A DNA stretch of 64,000 bases from Brasilonema angustatum HA4187-MV1. Lineage in GTDB: Bacteria > Cyanobacteriota > Cyanobacteriia > Cyanobacteriales > Nostocaceae. Below are positions 36,936 to 45,635 of the stretch, in pieces. How positions within the stretch are numbered: the stretch's first letter is position 1; each line of letters begins with the position of its first letter. Below the pieces are notes generated by a model that was not told where the DNA came from, ran no database searches, and saw only the letters and a list, made by a program, of their open reading frames with translations. The stretch is from the NCBI GenBank assembly GCA_019359695.1, contig JAHHGV010000014.1, positions 1-64,000 on the forward strand, read 5' to 3'. The position numbers and the translations under genes were made by a program.

Positions 36936-37775
36936 ATGGAAAGACGAAGTTTTCTCAAACAAATGACTCTATTTTCTCTTTCTGGATTTTCTATTAACTT
37001 TAGTGATAAAGTGAGTAGAAAATTTCTCAAAGCAGAATCTAAAGATGTGGTCAATAAAGCAAAAATCTTTGAACATGGTAAGTATACAGTTTGGAAATTG
37101 GTAGATAGACCTGGATTTTTTTTCAAATCAGGAATGGCAATTGATGCTGATGGCGCACCGAACGCTTACCATCCCCAAGATGTCGGTATAGATAATTTAA
37201 AACATGCTGGAAAACCTGGCAATTGGTGGGCACTTGTTACAGATAAAGGTATACCAAATGGCAATCCGATTATTCAAGGAACTGATGATCCATATCCAGG
37301 CTATTACATCTCTACCACAGCGCTTTGTGATGAAACCAAAGAAATAACCAATCCAAAACGGTACGTTGATTCTAGAGAAATTCCCTATATAGTCCTTCCA
37401 GAGAACAATAATGAAGAATTTTTAAAGAAGACAAACATTAAACTCGGAGATTTTGCTGTTATTTACAACGGAAACAATGGTAAGTTTGCCTTTGCTATCT
37501 TTGCTGATACAAGTCTGTACTTCGCTGGTGATATTGAAGAATATAGGTTTGGTGAAGGTTCAATAGCCCTTGCTAAGGCGCTAGGTATTTCCTTAAATCC
37601 TAAAAATGGTGGCGTTAAAAATAACATAATATACACTATCTTTCCTGGCTCAGGAAACGGTAAGCCTAGATCCATTAGAGAAATCAACACACAGGGGGCA
37701 AAGTATTTTCAGCAGTGGGGCGGAGTGGCTCAAATTCAGACTTGCTTGATTTCAATCCCTGATAAAGATTCATAG
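36936..37775 (+). CDS. GH75 chitosanase-like secreted protein
   Basis: 279 residues from ATG 36936 (MERRSFLKQM); an upstream TTG frame is rejected because it hides the Tat-like signal ERRSFLKQ and hydrophobic stretch (about 10-22). The mature part resembles glycoside hydrolase family 75 (fungal-type endo-chitosanases): SGMAIDADGAP, PGYYISTTAL, RYVDSREIPYIVLP, and the active-site region with Asp191 (AIFADTS) and Glu207 (FGEGSIAL). It should cut beta-1,4-linked, partly deacetylated glucosamine polymers outside the cytoplasm. It lies between a GT39-like gene and a CE4-GT2 fusion, both fitting polysaccharide metabolism. Confidence 0.82.
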   Translation: MERRSFLKQMTLFSLSGFSINFSDKVSRKFLKAESKDVVNKAKIFEHGKYTVWKLVDRPGFFFKSGMAIDADGAPNAYHPQDVGIDNLKHAGKPGNWWALVTDKGIPNGNPIIQGTDDPYPGYYISTTALCDETKEITNPKRYVDSREIPYIVLPENNNEEFLKKTNIKLGDFAVIYNGNNGKFAFAIFADTSLYFAGDIEEYRFGEGSIALAKALGISLNPKNGGVKNNIIYTIFPGSGNGKPRSIREINTQGAKYFQQWGGVAQIQTCLISIPDKDS

Positions 37776-38414
37776 AAATTACCGAGCCTAGGGTTGGGCA
37801 AACCCTCTGGGCGCTCAGACAGCGAGCAGCGAACAGTCCTTGTTTCCCTCTGGAAGAAACAAGGACTCCGAATGAGGGCTTTCCCGCTCTCGGGAGCGAC
37901 TGCGTATCTCCTCCACGCCTAAGCGATCCAGAGCGGAGGGAGACCCTCCTGCAGCGCTGTCTCACCAGTCGCCTGACGCCACATTCTTCAACGGGGGGAA
38001 CCCCCCGAAGCTTTGAGTCTTCTGCAAAGACGCTGCGCGAACGGAGGAAACCTCCGCTCAAACTTCTCTCCGCACAGAAGTGACTCCGGAGGGAGACCCT
38101 CCCGCAGCGCGCTTACTCACCGTAAGGCGTGCCGGAGCGCCATAGGGCTTTCCTTCGGGTAGGATGTAGCGTTTTCAAGGGCAGAAGTAAGTGGCCTGCT
38201 GGCTCGGTTTTTTGCAGTCGATCCACTTAATCATTACTGTTTTTTTTGTCACAATATTGCCATTTTATTGACATTCTCCCGCCACACAAACCGATTAAAC
38301 TTCTTGGTTGGTGTATAGAAAACACTATGTTTTTTCACTAATGTCTTTCCAGTATCAGACAAGAAGCAGTTTGTAGCGCTTTTTATTACTTACTTCAAAA
38401 TCAAGAAAAATCGT
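37776..38414. repeat. 640-bp gene-free region dominated by GC-rich dispersed repeats
   Basis: No real gene. Two inverted copies of the GC-rich repeat family lie at about 37920-37976 and 38087-38118 (GGAGGGAGACCCTCC start, GCAGCGC core), plus a CAACGGGGGGAACCCC hairpin near 37990-38010. The last ~200 bp (38215-38414) are AT-rich and should hold the promoter of the large fusion gene. Confidence 0.7.
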
Positions 38415-41400
38415 ATGTCAAAAAAATTAAATCATCCAGTATTTTATGATCCAAATAATCGTCGCTGGCGGCGGTTCAAACATACAGTACAGGTCTTAGC
38501 TGTTGGACTGACAATCATGTTTAGCGCCTTTATTGCTAGCATGATTATCCAACCGGATTTGCCAGAACTAAATTTGTCGCCTGTAAATAAACTTCTACAA
38601 GTTCATCAAATTTTTTCGCGCCATAAGTTACAAAATTCACAACACCAAGACGGTCTTTCTTCACAGTTAAAGTTAAACAATTCTCCTGGTAATACTAGTA
38701 ATACACAATCGTCTATAGTTGCTTCTACTCAAGTCACAAAACCTAAAAAATCTGAGATCATTGGCTTTTACGTTAACTGGGATGACAACAGTTTTACCTC
38801 ACTCAAGCAGAATATCTCAAAGCTGGATAAGCTGATGCCTGAATGGCTGCACCTTAAGACAGCTGATGGCACGATTTCTATTGATGATGAAGTAAAACAA
38901 AAAAAGGCGCTGACTTATATACGTAAGCATCGCCCTGAACTACCCATCATGCCACTGATTAACAACTTTGATAACGAAACTCAAAGTTGGAATTCTGATA
39001 AGCTTGCACAAATGTTGAATGAGCCGACGGCGCGTACACGTGTTATTCAGAACCTGCTGAATTTTGTCCGCAGTAACGGTTTTGCTGGGATCAATATTGA
39101 CCTTGAAAATCTCCCCTCTTCCAGCCAGCAAAACCTGATAGCTTTCATGCGCGAATTGTACGCACAGTTTCATCCCCTTGGCTTGGAAGTTTCCCAGTCA
39201 GTGCCTTTGGATGATTCTGAGTTTAACTACCGCACCTTAGCCCAGTTCAATGATTATCTCATTTTAATGGCTTACGACGAACACGAGACCAGCAGTGAAG
39301 CGGGTCCTGTGGCTTCCCAGAAGTGGTACGCAGAACACGTGCGGCGGCGCTTCGCTGAGTTACCACCTGATAAATATGTGATTGCTATTGGTGGCTACGG
39401 CTATGACTGGAAAGCGAATACTCATTCAGGTACAGAGGTTTCTTTCCAAGAAGCGCTGAAAACAGCACAGGAATCTGAAGGGCAAATTAGGCTTGACCCA
39501 GATGCACTTAACGTCACCTATGATTATTACGACGATAAAGATCAGTTGCATCACGTCTGGTTTCTTGATGCGATTACAGCTTTCAATGAACTCATAGAAG
39601 GACAAAGTGATGGTGCACGAGGATTTGCATTATGGCGACTAGGTCAAGAAGACCCCTCAATTTGGCAAGTTTTTGACAAGCGTACACAGCTTGACAAAAA
39701 TACAGCTAAGATGCTAGAAGTACTCCACTACGGTTTCGATGTTGACTATGAGGGACGGGGCGAAGTACTGAAGGTGACAGCAACCCCCCGTGACGGAAAA
39801 CGAAAAATTACATACGACCAGAAGTCCGGTTTAGTTATTGGTGAACGTCTCATTTCCTATCCATCGCCTTATGTGATCAATCGTTGGGGGGGAGATAGCA
39901 AAAAGAAGATTGCACTCACTTTTGACGATGGACCTGATCCAGATTACACACCAGATATATTAGATGTGCTGCACCGCTACCATGCACCAGCGACTTTCTT
40001 TGTTATCGGTATGCATGGTAACAGCAACCCAGATTTGCTAGAGCAAATTATCAGCGAAGGTCATGAAATAGGCAATCATACCTTTACACACCCGAACATA
40101 GCCTTGGTTTCTCACAAGCAGCTGAAGTTGGAACTCAACGCCACTGAACGCCTTTTAGAGGGTCAACTGGGACTGCGATCGCTGCTGTTTCGACCCCCCT
40201 ATGCCGAAGATGTTGAACCAGAAACGCCAGAGCAAGTCGCTCCTCTGAAGTACACTGGTAATCTTGGTTACTACACTATTGGTATGCAAATTGACCCAAG
40301 TGATTGGCGTCGCCCTGGTGTGGACAAGATTGTCAAAGAAACAATTGATCAGGCGGTGAGTGGTGAAGGTAACGTCGTCTTATTGCATGACAGTGGTGGC
40401 GATCGCTCTCAAACTGTGGAAGCACTCCCCCAAATTATTGAAGGCTTGCGCTCTCACGGCTTTGAACTGGTGACGGTTTCTAATCTCATTGGTTTATCAC
40501 CAGCTCAAGTTATGCCGCCAATTTCTCAGAACCAACAGATGATGGCGAAGTTTGACAGTACAGGGTTTGTCCTGATTAACTGGTTTAACACACTCATCTA
40601 CTATCTGTTTGTCATTGGCATTGGACTGTCGATTATGCGGTTGCTGTTTGTTGTCGCTTTAGCTCTCTACAAGTGGTCTCGCGGACGTCGCATCCAATTC
40701 AAATATTTGTCCAATAATCAGCCCTCTGTGTGTGTGGTGGTACCCGCCTTCAACGAAGAGAAGGTGATTAGTAGAACTATTGATTCACTGCTACGCTCCC
40801 GTTACCCGAACTTCAACATTATTGTCGTGGATGATGGCTCAACTGATGGTACTTACCAGTGCGCACTCGAAGCTTTTGGCCAAGAATCACGTGTGCGCAT
40901 TTTTACAAAGGCTAATGGTGGCAAGGCGCAGGCAATCAACTATGGTATCAGACAAAGCAACGCTGAAATTATCGTCAGTTTAGATGCTGATACCATCCTG
41001 CGTCCCAACGCTATTAGCAAGATGGTGCGCCACTTTGCCGATCCTCACGTGGGAGCGATCGCAGGTAATGCCAAAGTTGGCAACCGCATTAATATTCTCA
41101 CCTATTGGCAAGCAGTGGAATACATCACTAGCCAAAATCTGGAACGTCGCGCCTTTGGTTTGCTCAACTGTATCTGTGTTGTGCCAGGAGCAATTGGTGC
41201 ATGGCGGCGAGAACTGATCATACAAGCAGGTGGATATACTAACGATACCCTAGCGGAAGACGCTGATCTGACGCTGACAATTTTGCGGATGGGCTACAAG
41301 ATAGACTACGAGGAAAATGCGATCGCCCTAACAGAAGCACCTGATACTGTACGCGGTTTCGTGAAGCAGAGATTTCGCTGGATGTTCGGTACTTTACAAG

Positions 41401-41828
41401 CAACTTGGAAACATCGTGACACCTTATTTCGTCGCAACTATGGTGCAATAGGATTGTTTGCGATTCCTAATGTATTTGTCTTTCAAATCTGTTTTCCCCT
41501 GATCTCTCCATTGATGGATCTTGTGATGCTGGAGTCAATAGCTTGGGCTATATGGCAAAAACATCAGCAACCTGTGGGGTATTCCTCCAATGGACTAGAA
41601 CACGTCATCTTGTACTACGTGCTATTTTTGGCTGTCGATTTTCTTGCTGCCTTCGTTGGCTTTATGCTGGAACGTAAAGAAGATTGGAAGTTACTTGTTT
41701 GGTTACTACCGCAGCGCTTCTTCTACCGACAGTTAATGTATTACGTGGCGATTAAGTCTATTATCACTGCGATTAAGGGTCAAATAGTTGGTTGGGGAAA
41801 ATTAGAGCGCAAGGCGACTGTGAGTTGA
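38415..41828 (+). CDS. GH18-like / CE4 deacetylase / GT2 synthase fusion
   Basis: 1137 residues. (1) Membrane anchor about 25-45. (2) GH18-like module about 113-425 with the motif FAGINIDLEN (222-231 region): Asp229 and catalytic Glu231 are kept, but the two upstream Asp of DxxDxDxE are Ala224 and Asn227. (3) CE4/NodB deacetylase about 495-690: TFDDGPD (Asp504, Asp505), metal His555 and His559 (GNHTFTHP), RPPY. (4) Membrane helices about 715-755. (5) GT2 processive synthase about 770-1000: DDGS (806-809), DAD (857-859), ED (948-949), QRFRW (985-989), then more helices. It combines polymerisation of a beta-linked amino sugar with de-N-acetylation and possible trimming, like PgaC plus PgaB in one chain. 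Confidence 0.88.
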   Translation: MSKKLNHPVFYDPNNRRWRRFKHTVQVLAVGLTIMFSAFIASMIIQPDLPELNLSPVNKLLQVHQIFSRHKLQNSQHQDGLSSQLKLNNSPGNTSNTQSSIVASTQVTKPKKSEIIGFYVNWDDNSFTSLKQNISKLDKLMPEWLHLKTADGTISIDDEVKQKKALTYIRKHRPELPIMPLINNFDNETQSWNSDKLAQMLNEPTARTRVIQNLLNFVRSNGFAGINIDLENLPSSSQQNLIAFMRELYAQFHPLGLEVSQSVPLDDSEFNYRTLAQFNDYLILMAYDEHETSSEAGPVASQKWYAEHVRRRFAELPPDKYVIAIGGYGYDWKANTHSGTEVSFQEALKTAQESEGQIRLDPDALNVTYDYYDDKDQLHHVWFLDAITAFNELIEGQSDGARGFALWRLGQEDPSIWQVFDKRTQLDKNTAKMLEVLHYGFDVDYEGRGEVLKVTATPRDGKRKITYDQKSGLVIGERLISYPSPYVINRWGGDSKKKIALTFDDGPDPDYTPDILDVLHRYHAPATFFVIGMHGNSNPDLLEQIISEGHEIGNHTFTHPNIALVSHKQLKLELNATERLLEGQLGLRSLLFRPPYAEDVEPETPEQVAPLKYTGNLGYYTIGMQIDPSDWRRPGVDKIVKETIDQAVSGEGNVVLLHDSGGDRSQTVEALPQIIEGLRSHGFELVTVSNLIGLSPAQVMPPISQNQQMMAKFDSTGFVLINWFNTLIYYLFVIGIGLSIMRLLFVVALALYKWSRGRRIQFKYLSNNQPSVCVVVPAFNEEKVISRTIDSLLRSRYPNFNIIVVDDGSTDGTYQCALEAFGQESRVRIFTKANGGKAQAINYGIRQSNAEIIVSLDADTILRPNAISKMVRHFADPHVGAIAGNAKVGNRINILTYWQAVEYITSQNLERRAFGLLNCICVVPGAIGAWRRELIIQAGGYTNDTLAEDADLTLTILRMGYKIDYEENAIALTEAPDTVRGFVKQRFRWMFGTLQATWKHRDTLFRRNYGAIGLFAIPNVFVFQICFPLISPLMDLVMLESIAWAIWQKHQQPVGYSSNGLEHVILYYVLFLAVDFLAAFVGFMLERKEDWKLLVWLLPQRFFYRQLMYYVAIKSIITAIKGQIVGWGKLERKATVS

Positions 41829-41866
41829 GTTGCTTGGTATCTTTGGGAACTGATGATATATCTTAA

Positions 41867-42025
41867 CTAATCTTCCAGCAAGTCAAATGTAAAAAGCCTC
41901 TCCAATGCCACCAAAAAGCGTTCTAAAGAGTGATCGCTTTCGGCTTGTTGTGTTTCTAAAATACCAAAGACAGGAATAAATAGACCTCTCCAGAAATTAA
42001 GTATTAACCCAGACAGCACAAGGGT
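41867..42025 (-). pseudogene. Short hydrophobic reading frame, possible gene remnant
   Basis: A 52-codon open stretch on the minus strand reads like the C-terminus of a membrane protein: hydrophobic WRGLFIPVFGILE, then amphipathic ETQQAESDHSLERF, ending TFDLLED. It has no ATG (a GTG at 42019 is the only candidate start) and is closed by a stop directly upstream. It lies 31 bp from the IS end. It may be a decayed gene end or a very small protein; origin not recognised. Confidence 0.35.
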
Positions 42026-42139
42026 TTAAGATTAGTTTTTGGAGATGTCTAATAACTGGAGTTTAGACTAAGGCATGGAAAATGACCCAGCAATGGTGGG
42101 TTAAAGAGATCATGACTAAAGATCAGAAAAATGCCCGAA

Positions 42140-43564
42140 CTAAGCCGACTTAGTAGTTTGTTTGCGAGGCTTAGAAATGCGTTTTCTAACAACAGGATAG
42201 TTAATTCTACGCTGGCGTTGCTGCCCGGTTTTCCAGCCAGGTGATTTTCCCCGAGGTTTTGGAGGTGATGCTGGTGTTCCAATCGCCATCAAAACTCCTC
42301 CCATAGCTTGGGCAACCCTTCCAGGGGTCAACTTATCGACTGACTTTTGCCACGGTAAAGGGTTATCTGAGACAATATCACGAGCTAACCATACTTCCCA
42401 AGTTATTATCGGCATGAGATCACTCCACCGTTCGCATTGCTTTGGTGTAGCAATTTTAGGCAGTGTCCAATGCAGGCGTTGTTTGAGAAATCGATACCAA
42501 TGCTCACGGGGTCTAACACGTGAAAAAATCAGGCAGCCTTTGTTTGATTGATCTGTCGGCGTAGTCGGGTACTCGTTGTAATAAGGCTGCCTGATTTTTT
42601 AGGGGACAATGCGTCAACAGCAAAACGTCTTAAATAAAGTCGCCAGACTTCATCTATAGGTGGCATTTGTTCTCCACAAAAAGCTAACCACAAAGGTTTC
42701 GCCACCCGTATTGAACCATCTTCTTTTAATCGTTCAACTAAAATCAGTGAGATTGCATGTTGTGCAGCATTTCTAAAATGCAAATCATCCCACAGGCGAA
42801 TTCGCAGCAAACCTAATTTTGAATCATTGATTTCAAGGATTTGAACTGGCTCAATCCAAGTTCCAGGTTCGTTTAGCTTAAACTTGCTTCCATGAACACG
42901 GGGTCTTCCCTTACCCGAATACACTGGGGGCTTACTCCATAAACATAAGTTTGAGCGTAAACGCATTAATTTATCTGCATTTATACCAGCCGTTTTTAAC
43001 ACAAATGGGGCGCATCCATACTCACTGTCCCACAAAGAAATCGGTCTTGATGGCAAGAACTTACATACTTGTCTTAGTTGCCACACCGCTTTACTGATAG
43101 GACTTTCCCAAGATGTAATTCTCTCGTGCCTTAATGGCATTGCCCAACTACCTTGGTTTTCTGGTATCCAAGCAATGGTACTATAGCCTTGACCCGAGGT
43201 AATTGGCTTGTTTGCTGGTATCCCACCAATGAGCGTGATGTTCCATTGTCCGCTCTTTTAGTGTGACTGCATTTGGTCTTGACCAAGCTGTATGGTCTCC
43301 TGCTAGTACAATTCGACCTGATGTGGGCATTTGTTGTATGTAGAGTTTCATCAACTTTTGACGTTGAGGTCTTGTATCCTGTAATGCTTCATAGATACTT
43401 GGCCACTTCCGGCGAAATATTGGGCATTGGGACAGATCTGCAAGGCAATAAGCTTTGCGTGTAAGCATTACAGCATCGGTTAGTTCAAATGTCGCATCGT
43501 GTGCTCGGCACAAATTGTTGTAAACATCTTGACGGAAGACCTTTAATCTGGCAAAAACATCCAT
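42140..43564 (-). pseudogene. Broken DDE transposase of the IS
   Basis: Three pieces of one protein: 43181-43564 (N-terminal, MDVFARLKVFRQD, first catalytic Asp in AGDHTAWSRP), about 42529-43210 (second Asp in SLWDSEYG) and about 42140-42500 (C-terminal, basic end). A frameshift near 43225-43245 separates the first two. The Y-x2-R-x3-E-x6-K signature of IS4-type transposases is split: WRLYLRRFAV lies on one side and EHWYRFLK on the other of a ~100-bp palindromic insertion. The gene cannot give an active product. The IS sub-family is uncertain. Confidence 0.85.
42504..42606. mobile_element. Small palindromic insertion inside the transposase gene
   Basis: Inverted arms AAAAAATCAGGCAGCCTT (42523-42540) and its exact complement (42583-42600) around a 42-nt centre. 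The hexamer CAATGC flanks the insert (42498-42503 and 42607-42612). It interrupts the coding frame at the catalytic Glu codon. Its arms also look like a bidirectional terminator (A-run/T-run outside an 11-bp GC-rich stem). Confidence 0.7.
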
Positions 43565-43759
43565 AGTGGTTGATGTGAGTTGGTAGTGCTTCTCTCATCT
43601 TCCGTTGGGGGATGCTTGTTTTAACCGCAGGCATCTCCATAATTTTTTATACCTATTCCTACGTAGCGTGACCGGGTAGCGATACGCCCTTGGCTTGACG
43701 CTCCGCGTATCGCGTGGTTTAGTCTAAACTCCAGTAATAATGATATCCCTACACTCCGT

Positions 43760-44716
43760 TCAATGTTTCGGCAGACTCCCTTGTTTGGATGCATATGGTA
43801 AATGACCTAGCGTCGGGGGTTCGTGTGTTTGACAGATTCTGTATTTATACGAGTGAAGTGTTTCCTTGAAGTCTTCGAGAGAACACGCCCCGTCAACAAA
43901 GATGCGTTTAGAATGAAAAACATCGTCTCCTTGCCGATTAGCGCCATCGCTTGCAGTCAAGACTGCTTCATAATGCGCTGCTTTTGCCATTTGCAGAAGC
44001 TTGTTATTATACCAACCGTGTGGCCAAGCAAAATACTTAATAGAGCGATGTAATTTAGTTTCAAGCACTTTTTTAGATTGGCGAATCTCATATTCGGCAT
44101 TAAGAGCAGATCGACCTTTGGTTTTCCCATCAACCCAAGTGACGAGGTTGCTACGAGGATCGTCGGGATGAGTCATTGAGTGAGCGCCTATTTCAAAGCC
44201 AGGAACATTGGCAATTTTCCGAACCTCTCTCCATGAAAGATAGTCCCCATAGGGGTCTTGAATGCCACTTCCTGGAAACAACCAAAATGAGGCTTTGAAG
44301 TGATACTGTCGTAGAATGGGGAGGGCGAGCATTTGGCTTTTCCAACCGTCATCAAAAGTAATGACGACCGACTTTGGTGGAATAACTCTTTTGCCCTTCA
44401 TAAAGTTCACGAGCTCCTCTATGTTCAGTGTTGTGTATCCCTGTTGATAGAGGTAGGTCATTTGCTGGGAGAATTTCTTCAAGGAAATAATGGTTTCACC
44501 AGGACGCTTGTACTCATTTCCGTGGTGGCCAGAAAGAATTTCGTGGTAGATAAGAATAGGGACAACAGTTCCCTTCTCGTTCTTTTGATGAGGAGACTCT
44601 GCTATTGCCAGAAGAGGGAGCAGGACATTTAGAGTCAAGACAATGACGAAAAGCGCTTTGGGCTTTAGTACATAAATGATCAGGTAATCCGTGATATGTC
44701 TTAAACGGCTAGGCAT
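43760..44716 (-). CDS. Secreted CE4 polysaccharide deacetylase
   Basis: 318 residues from ATG 44716; the longer upstream frame lacks a sensible N-terminus. A membrane/signal segment lies at about 20-38, ending near LAIAE. The PgaB-like start of the catalytic domain VVPILIYHEI, metal Asp pair TFDDGW (Asp122, Asp123) and His179/His183 (GAHSMTHPDD) define a NodB-type de-N-acetylase. It should remove acetyl groups from GlcNAc-containing polymer in the periplasm. It is on the opposite strand to the fusion gene, separated from it by the dead IS, and probably belongs to the same polysaccharide function. Confidence 0.88.
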   Translation of the reverse strand: MPSRLRHITDYLIIYVLKPKALFVIVLTLNVLLPLLAIAESPHQKNEKGTVVPILIYHEILSGHHGNEYKRPGETIISLKKFSQQMTYLYQQGYTTLNIEELVNFMKGKRVIPPKSVVITFDDGWKSQMLALPILRQYHFKASFWLFPGSGIQDPYGDYLSWREVRKIANVPGFEIGAHSMTHPDDPRSNLVTWVDGKTKGRSALNAEYEIRQSKKVLETKLHRSIKYFAWPHGWYNNKLLQMAKAAHYEAVLTASDGANRQGDDVFHSKRIFVDGACSLEDFKETLHSYKYRICQTHEPPTLGHLPYASKQGSLPKH

Positions 44717-44976
44717 TTTATTTTTTAGGTCAAGATACCTGGGCAAACACACCTTTTCTGGGGTAGATATAGCGTAACTAACACCAGGAGCAAAGTAGTA
44801 CAAATTTTCCTGAAATCAGATTTTGTAGTATACCAGTAACATAACTAAAACCCTATGAATTATTCTATTACGAATAGTTACAGACTATGTAATATTATTT
44901 AACTAATAACCCATGCTAAACGGGCTGCATGCATAGAGCCACAGGCTTTACTTTAGAAAAAACATTTAATCATACC

Positions 44977-45624
44977 ATGAGTCAAATTGTTTGGATCGCA
45001 AGACACGCCAACCGTCTCGACTTTGTTAACCCTGATTGGTTTCTCACAGCAGAACGACGCTACGATCCACCACTTTCTGAAGATGGCATGGTGCAAGCCC
45101 AGCAGTTAGCCAATCGCCTCAAGCGAGAACATATTACTCATATTTTTGCTTCCCCCTTCCTGCGGACAGTACAAACAGCAAACGCCGTGGCAGAAGTTCT
45201 TGATTTGCCGATAAAACTAGAAACAGGCTTAAGCGAATGGCTGAATCCCGTCTGGATGAAAGAAGAACCACTGCGACTCTTAACCCGAGCATTAGCAGAA
45301 TTATTCCCCAGAATAGATATTAGCTATACTCCGCGCATCGCAGTAAATTACCCAGAAACTTACGAAAAAATGCAGGAACGCTCGGGACAAACTGCCAGAT
45401 GCCTAACGACAGAATTCTCTCCAGAAAATATTCTTTTTGTGGGACATGGTGCGTCCGTATTGGGGGCGACAATAGGCTTAGTAGGTGAAATTGCCAGAAC
45501 GGAAGTGAAGGCTTCCCTATGTTCTTTAGTAAAAGTTGTGCGTCAACACCCAGAGTGGTTGCTAGAACTAAAGGGAGATACCTCGCATTTAACTCAGGTA
45601 GAAGAAGTAATTCGGTTTAACTAA
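44977..45624 (+). CDS. Histidine phosphatase superfamily protein
   Basis: 215 residues from ATG 44977 (MSQIVWIARHANR); an in-frame ATG 16 codons earlier is less likely. The catalytic RHG-type motif is ARHANR (Arg9, His10), with a second conserved block FASPFLRTVQTANAV and the C-terminal GHGA histidine (FVGHGA). The superfamily includes phosphoglycerate mutases and phosphatases; here Ala replaces the Gly after His. The gene lies 11 bp upstream of glucokinase in the same direction, suggesting co-transcription and a role in sugar phosphate metabolism, though the substrate is unproven. Confidence 0.87.
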   Translation: MSQIVWIARHANRLDFVNPDWFLTAERRYDPPLSEDGMVQAQQLANRLKREHITHIFASPFLRTVQTANAVAEVLDLPIKLETGLSEWLNPVWMKEEPLRLLTRALAELFPRIDISYTPRIAVNYPETYEKMQERSGQTARCLTTEFSPENILFVGHGASVLGATIGLVGEIARTEVKASLCSLVKVVRQHPEWLLELKGDTSHLTQVEEVIRFN

Positions 45625-45635
45625 GAACAACTCAC

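Larger units (their letters stand above)
42056..43734. mobile_element. IS4-superfamily insertion sequence, inactivated
   Basis: 1679 bp with perfect 16-bp inverted ends CTGGAGTTTAGACTAA (42056-42071) and its complement (43719-43734). The hexamer TAATAA flanks both ends (42050-42055 and 43735-43740), a target-site duplication. The leftward transposase inside is disrupted by two frame changes. The element inserted between the fusion gene and the second deacetylase gene, in non-coding DNA. Confidence 0.88.

Noticed and set aside
37684-38061. 125-codon minus-strand frame
   Set aside because: It lies in GC-rich dispersed repeats and overlaps the end of the GH75 gene; Arg/Ser/Gly-rich composition with no protein-like pattern.
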